64,000 bases of DNA from Vibrio vulnificus NBRC 15645 = ATCC 27562. GTDB taxonomy: Bacteria > Pseudomonadota > Gammaproteobacteria > Enterobacterales > Vibrionaceae. Both the position numbers and the translations under genes were made by a program. Below the pieces are notes generated by a model that was not told the origin of the DNA, did no database searches, and was given only the letters and a program-made list of their open reading frames with translations. Position 1 is the stretch's first letter; the number at the start of each line of letters is the position of its first letter. Positions 59,690 through 64,000 of this stretch are shown in pieces. Where the stretch lies: assembly GCF_002224265.1 (NCBI RefSeq), contig NZ_CP012881.1, forward strand, positions 2,976,001-3,040,000, given 5' to 3'.

Positions 59690-60256
59690 ATTAACATTAG
59701 AATTTTTTTAGCACTAACTCTAAATATAATTGCGATTATTCTTTCGACTATCTGGTGTTATAAGATGAACTGGCAGACTGATTCAGTACACTATGAGTCA
59801 ATTCTAAGTACTATAACCCTTTTTATGACTCTTTCAGGGTTGAATTTTCTTAATGATAGAATTGGAAAACCAACACTCAAATTAAGAATGAAACCTATTA
59901 CTGTTTATTCAGAGCTGTCGCCTACTGTAAACGCAGTAGCTCTGGACATTGTAAACCATTCACTCATGAAGGTTTATATTTCAAACATACAAATAGAAAA
60001 CGATCAACGTATTCGTACTTCAGATGGTTTAACAAAAATAATCTCAAACCTAGTTGTTGATGGAACTAGCGGTAGGCATTTGGCACATCAGGCATTGGAG
60101 CCTGGTGAAAAGTTTAGGTTTACAATGACTCGATCTCAGTTTGGTGGCCAATGCCCTCAACAATTCGGTCGGCTAATAGTAACAACACAAACCGAACACA
60201 AATTTTATGTAAATAAAAGAAAGGTACAGGATGTATTTTCCCGCCTTGAAACATAA
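59690..60256 (+). CDS. Membrane protein, possible AUU start
   Basis: About 188 residues. The frame is clearly coding from ~59690 (NIRIFLALTLNIIAIILSTIWCYKM as first membrane helix, a second at about 42-60), but no ATG, GTG or TTG stands at the right place. A ribosome binding site GAGGGTGG at 59678-59685 is followed by ATT at 59690. Either translation starts at this AUU, or it starts further inside at ATG 59765, which would cut the first helix. The cytosolic or periplasmic part is strand-rich (LDIVNHSLMKVYISNIQIEN, ALEPGEKFRFTMTRSQFGG). The stop is in the attC. Confidence 0.6.
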   Translation: MNIRIFLALTLNIIAIILSTIWCYKMNWQTDSVHYESILSTITLFMTLSGLNFLNDRIGKPTLKLRMKPITVYSELSPTVNAVALDIVNHSLMKVYISNIQIENDQRIRTSDGLTKIISNLVVDGTSGRHLAHQALEPGEKFRFTMTRSQFGGQCPQQFGRLIVTTQTEHKFYVNKRKVQDVFSRLET

Positions 60257-60378
60257 CAAGCAATTTAAGAGGGATTCTCAACGCTTGGCACTTTTGCTTT
60301 TACTTGAAATATAGTGTTTACGGTACAATGCGTTAGGTTGGGTGGTGGCGTTGTTCACCCCTTAATTGGGCGTTAGGT
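60251..60378 (+). repeat. attC site, class d (gcttttacttgaa variant)
   Basis: Boxes acataac / gttaggt. Its TAA ends the gene at 59690. Confidence 0.95.
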
Positions 60379-60723
60379 TCACGAAGAAAAAAGCATCATT
60401 TTTGGGGAAAAGATTTGGGGATTTCTCTGGCTATTCGTTTACGGCTTTCAGCAAGCTGGCTTGATCTATCCAAATCATCACGTTTCTTTACCTGTGTCTC
60501 ATGCCAAAATTCGTGGGTTGCTTCATTGGAAAATGGAGTAGGTTGGTTGAAAGTTTCACTGACTCAAAATCGTTTTAAGTTAACCGATTAAACTGACTTA
60601 ATCATTTGTTTTTAGGTTGCTCGCATTTGTCTGCCCAATTGAGTGAATTACTTGGAAATGGTTCAGCGCAATGCGTTAATCTAGCGGGATTCTTTGCCAA
60701 GTTGGTGCAGGTTAAACAGTAAA
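60379..60723 (+). other. Gene-free singleton cassette
   Basis: 345 bp with short resemblances to families A/B (CAGCAAGCTGGCTTGAT, AATTCGTGGGTTGCTTCATT, AGTTAACCGATTAAACTG) that suggest a very diverged relative. No gene seen. Confidence 0.55.
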
Positions 60724-60849
60724 ACCTAACAAGAAATTCAAGCCTGACTACCAACGCGTGGCTGAATCTGCTCTAAATGGGTTTAGTGATTACGGTGCAT
60801 TGCTTTTAATGACTTTGTGCGTTGGCAGCAGCTTAATTCGGCGTTAGCA
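60724..60849 (+). repeat. attC site, divergent
   Basis: Boxes acctaac / gttagca. Arms aagaaattcaagcctgact / agcagcttaattcggcgtta; stands apart from classes a-e. Confidence 0.9.
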
Positions 60850-60884
60850 TGCAAATAGCGTCAATCAGGTTTTGAAGGATTATA

Positions 60885-62504
60885 ATGAAACTTGTAACGA
60901 AAAGAGTAGAGAATTTAGGAACTCCTTCATCTGAAAATGGAGTTTTCTCAATGCTTAGTGAGCTCAGAAGAGAGCTTCTACTAGAGATTTCGGAAGGAGA
61001 AAAAAGGATAGGAAGTTCAGAAGAAATAAAAAGTTGGATTTTAGAGCACTATCAAGCCAACCCCTTAGTTGGTGATATGTATAATGCAATTTTAATGATA
61101 AAAAAAGATTTAGTTTATTCTGAAGGCGATTTACCACAGCTTGCGGAATGTAAGTCTAAGATATCTCAATTGGAAACATTACCTCTTCCTGAGTTTTGCT
61201 TTATAACTTCTCGTATTCAAGATGTAGAAAAAGGAGTGTTAATTCAAAGAGAAGAGCTTAAAGGCGCTGGTTTAGTCTATTCTATAACAATTTTCGATAG
61301 AGAGTACTTAACGAAGAAAGCAGTACGCCTAGAAATTCGAGTGTGTAAAAAAGAACCAGAGCCATTTGTTTCTCTTTTTACCATTAATGGCTGGATTCAT
61401 ATATCTAAGGAAAATATACAATCAAATGAGTATGCCGTATTTGCTCTCCGATGTTTAATAGCCTATCACCGTTACGAGTATCCAGTATTAACAAAAGATT
61501 TAATAATTGTTGATGAACAAGATAAGCTTACTGATAATGACTATTTATTAGATTTAATAGTTAAGGCTCATAAAAATGAAATAAAATGCTATAAAGCAGA
61601 AGTTCCATTAAATATTATTAAGCCACGTGATATTGAATACGCATTATCTATTCCGAAAGAAAGAATTCAGTCTTACATTAACAAAGTGTGTGATTTTGGC
61701 TTTTCTTTCTCTGAGTTGCTTATCTATGAAGATGGTAATGTTTTCATAACTGATGACGATTATCCTGTATACCTTGCTTATGCAGCAATGGATATTAGTA
61801 TGGTTCCAGCGGTAATATTAGGTGAATTTAAGAACACTGATGTGAAAGTTTTGTCTGAGGGAGGAGGAGAGTTGATGCCTCCGATAGGTGTCGAAGAAAT
61901 TGAAGACTCAGGTATTCCTATTAAAACTAAAGAACAAGCTCTTAGAGAGAAAATATCTAGTTTATGCCCCAAAATTTCTGATTCTACGAAACTGGAAAAT
62001 AGATTTGTTCATTTCTGTAGACTAATTGGTAGTAGATCGACAAAAGAAAAAGAGCTACATGAATTTTTAAATAAAAATCCACAAATTTTAGATAGTCATA
62101 TGGCCTCTATGTTCAGCGAAGTTAGAATAGGTCGCTATAGATCAGACTTAGTTATACGTTATGAGCAAGTCGACAAAAAAGTAGTATTGGTTGAGCTGGA
62201 GCGTCATAGTGATAAAATATTTACGAAGTCCAACCGTATAAGAAAAAAAGTTACTCATGCATCTCAACAAGTGGAAGACTGGATTAACGAAATTAGATTA
62301 GGGACAAATAATGCACCGAAATGGTTAACGAATCAGTATAATCCTGAAGGTTTTGTCGTTATTGGTCGCTCAAAAGACCTCTCAGAAGACCAAAAACAAA
62401 TTTTGTTTTCATTAAATGTGAATCGTAAGGTAAAGATAATAACCTATGATGATTTGTTGGAGCGAATGAAACGGCTTATGGGAATGATTGGTGGCTTAAA
62501 CTAG
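60885..62504 (+). CDS. sduA: Shedu-type (DUF4263) anti-phage protein
   Basis: 539 residues, the largest cassette gene; ATG 60885 with GAAGGATT upstream. The C-terminal ~170 residues match the SduA nuclease domain: ENRFVHFCRLIGS, then KELHEFLNKNPQIL (E390-E393 region), SEVRIGRYRSDLVI with D421, VLVELER with E437 and E439, and THASQQVEDWINEIR. Together they form the PD-(D/E)xK-like core of this family. The N-terminal ~350 residues have helical and strand-rich parts (for example FVSLFTINGWIHIS, VEEIEDSGIPIK) and are probably the sensing part. Single-gene Shedu systems protect against phages. The gene has very low GC, in line with transfer. Cassette ends are TTAGCA/TGCTAAC. Confidence 0.88.
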   Translation: MKLVTKRVENLGTPSSENGVFSMLSELRRELLLEISEGEKRIGSSEEIKSWILEHYQANPLVGDMYNAILMIKKDLVYSEGDLPQLAECKSKISQLETLPLPEFCFITSRIQDVEKGVLIQREELKGAGLVYSITIFDREYLTKKAVRLEIRVCKKEPEPFVSLFTINGWIHISKENIQSNEYAVFALRCLIAYHRYEYPVLTKDLIIVDEQDKLTDNDYLLDLIVKAHKNEIKCYKAEVPLNIIKPRDIEYALSIPKERIQSYINKVCDFGFSFSELLIYEDGNVFITDDDYPVYLAYAAMDISMVPAVILGEFKNTDVKVLSEGGGELMPPIGVEEIEDSGIPIKTKEQALREKISSLCPKISDSTKLENRFVHFCRLIGSRSTKEKELHEFLNKNPQILDSHMASMFSEVRIGRYRSDLVIRYEQVDKKVVLVELERHSDKIFTKSNRIRKKVTHASQQVEDWINEIRLGTNNAPKWLTNQYNPEGFVVIGRSKDLSEDQKQILFSLNVNRKVKIITYDDLLERMKRLMGMIGGLN

Positions 62505-62556
62505 TAAATGCATCTATGCCGTTATTAATATGTGTTCTGGCGTTCTAATATGCGAA

Positions 62557-62681
62557 TGCTAACAAATTGCTTAAGAGTGACAGCTAACCTTTGGCATTTT
62601 TGGTTTGGGTGAGTTTAGTGATTACGGTGGCTTTGCTTGAACTTAATGGTTGGTTAGCTGCACCTTAGCAAAGCGTTATGT
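62557..62681 (+). repeat. attC site, divergent
   Basis: Boxes tgctaac / gttatgt. Arms aaattgcttaagagtgacagct / agctgcaccttagcaaagcgtta; unlike other sites, as might be expected for a recent arrival. Confidence 0.93.
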
Positions 62682-63014
62682 TTAGTCACGTAAAATCAGT
62701 TGGTTGCATCTTTTCTTTGCTTTCTCAGCTTTCTAATTTTGGTCTTGTCGGCAAGTTAACTTCAGTGTTCGCTGTTTTCTGGACTCCAATTCGTGGGCGC
62801 TAAAAATTCTGAGAGTCGCCTCATTTAAGTTCAGTGCGTTTTTGAGTCGAATGACGCAAAGTTTGAGCTCCAATTTTCGGTTTTCCACGCTAAAACTCAA
62901 TATCAGTAAATTCAAATTTATTAGTTAATTCAGTTTTTTAGCGTCTAGTTTTGGTTTTCAAAGATAAGTTGAGTTAAGCTTTGGTATCGCAAAACTTAAC
63001 CCTTTGAGCCTTAA
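62682..63014 (+). repeat. Family B gene-free cassette, shortened
   Basis: 333 bp; missing GATCTTAGTTTC before AAAGTTTGAGC compared with 57951. No gene seen. Confidence 0.9.
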
Positions 63015-63141
63015 ACATAACAAGGCGTTTAAGTGGGATTCATGCCGCGTGGCATTTTTGGTATGCGGTGAGTTTTGGTGGTGAAAGTGGTCTGCGGGAA
63101 GTTGGTTTAGGCGGCATTCACCCCTTAACGCAGCGTTATGT
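63015..63141 (+). repeat. attC site, class a
   Basis: Boxes acataac / gttatgt. Belongs to the B cassette at 62682. Confidence 0.95.
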
Positions 63142-63488
63142 TTAGTCACGTAAAATCAGTTGGTTGCATCTTTTCTTTGCTTTCTCAGCTTTCTAATTTT
63201 GGTCTTGTCGGCAAGTTACGTTTAGTGGTCGCTGTTTTCTGGACTCCAATTCGTGGGCGCTAAAAATTCAGAGAGTTGCCTCATTAAAGTTCAGTGCGTT
63301 TGTGAGTCGAATGAAGCGATGTTAGTTTCAACGTTTGAGCACCAGCTTTCGGTTTCTCACGCTAAAATCTCAATGTCAGTACAATCAAATTTATGAGTTA
63401 ATTCAGCTTTTTAGCTTCTAACTTTGGTTTTCAAAGATAAGTCGAGTTAAGCTCTTGGTATCGTAAAACTTAACCGTTCGAGTCTTAA
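63142..63488 (+). repeat. Family B gene-free cassette
   Basis: 347 bp, close to 23286 and 1711. No gene seen. Confidence 0.9.
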
Positions 63489-63614
63489 ACATAACAAGGC
63501 GTTTAAGCGGGATTCATGCCGCGTGGCATTTTTGGTTTGCGGTGATTTTTGTGGTGAAAGTGGTGTGCGGAAACTTGGTTTAGGCGGCACTCACCCCTTA
63601 ACGCGGCGTTATGC
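63489..63614 (+). repeat. attC site, class a
   Basis: Boxes acataac / gttatgc. Belongs to the B cassette at 63142. Confidence 0.95.
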
Positions 63615-63958
63615 TTAATCACCTAAAATCAGTGGTTTATGGTTTTTCTTTGTTCCCTAGGCTTTTCAGTTTTGTGTTTGTCGGCAAGCTGGCTTTTTTG
63701 AGCGCTGTTTTTCGGACACTTATTCTTTGGCGCTAGAAATTCAGAGAATTGCCTCATTCAATTCTTGGGCAAGCGCGAGGTTAGGGCGGTTGGCTCAATC
63801 AGAGACTTGATCTTAGGTTTTTTCGTTTTAGCTGCCAAATTTCAAAGTCTGATTTTCAAAATCATGAGTCATTTCAGTTTTTTGGTTTTTGGCTTTTGTT
63901 TGTGAATCAAAGTCGAGTTAATCTTGTTTTTAGTAAAACGTAAGCCATTGAAGCTTAA
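63615..63958 (+). repeat. Family A gene-free cassette (A-ii)
   Basis: 344 bp, nearly identical to 6582-6925 (I note a C/T difference in AGAGACTTGATC and G/T in AGGGCGGTT). No gene seen. Confidence 0.9.
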
Positions 63959-64000
63959 GCATAACAAGGCGTTTAAGCGGGATTCATGCCGCGTGGCATT
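63959..64000 (+). repeat. attC site, class a, cut by window edge
   Basis: Left box gcataac and left arm aaggcgtttaag are present; the right half is outside the window. The array therefore continues to the right. Confidence 0.9.

Overview
This window is the inside of a sedentary chromosomal integron (superintegron) and almost certainly comes from a Vibrio. The evidence is 97 complete attC recombination sites plus one cut by the right edge. Most are about 126 bp, all are in the same orientation, and they resemble the VCR/VPR repeats of vibrios. They are separated by single-gene or gene-free cassettes. Neither intI nor attI is present. Cassette genes mostly read left to right, so the integrase end should lie to the left of base 1. 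The exact species cannot be fixed from the sequence.

I sort the attC sites into classes by arm sequence. Class a (ggcgtttaag ... taacgcagcgtta) is the commonest. Class b has gagggacttggcacgcg. Class c has aactgtttaag ... taacagggcgtta. Class d has acaatttaag or gcaatttaag ... ttaattgggcgtta. Class e has agcatttaag ... ttaatgcggcgtta. The remainder are short or divergent. Each attC entry gives the left 7-bp box (xxxTAAC) and the right box (GTTAxxx). A cassette runs from the TTAxxx of one site to the end of the next site. In 96 of 97 cassettes the two boxes a cassette carries are exact reverse complements.

Layout. 1-1106: the end of an IS3-family element inside a gene-free cassette. 1107-13620: gene-free cassettes alternate with small hypothetical and membrane genes, a GNAT, a HEPN-like protein and a DUF4144 protein. 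13638-15566, 20371-22299 and 54497-56425: three almost identical group II introns, each with a reverse transcriptase/maturase. 16575-31700: GNATs, VOC proteins, a tautomerase, a YiiX-like amidase, one TacA-TacT and two CcdA-CcdB toxin-antitoxin modules, a GrpB protein, a chimeric cassette and a second HEPN-like protein. 31840-40050: GNAT, DUF3024, VOC and membrane genes, and a two-gene operon of a 49-residue membrane peptide and a tandem winged-helix protein. 40053-41388: a compact block of short, divergent attC sites. 41716-54480: YefM-YoeB and ParD-ParE modules, a Nudix hydrolase, an intact tautomerase and many membrane proteins. 56764-64000: a Dabb protein, an NTF2-like immunity-type protein, a C39-like peptidase and a 539-residue Shedu-type (DUF4263) defence protein.

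About a third of the cassettes carry no convincing gene and belong to one diverged superfamily (A, 17 copies counting the IS remnant and three split by introns; B, 15 copies). Two smaller gene-free families (C, three copies; D, two copies) and a few singletons are also present. Most cassette genes have a ribosome binding site but no obvious promoter and are probably silent in place. The toxin-antitoxin modules are the exceptions, with visible promoters and operator-like inverted repeats, and probably stabilise the array. Shedu, two HEPN-motif proteins, a HEPN-like zinc-knuckle protein and the winged-helix operon are the best candidates for phage defence or for undescribed systems.
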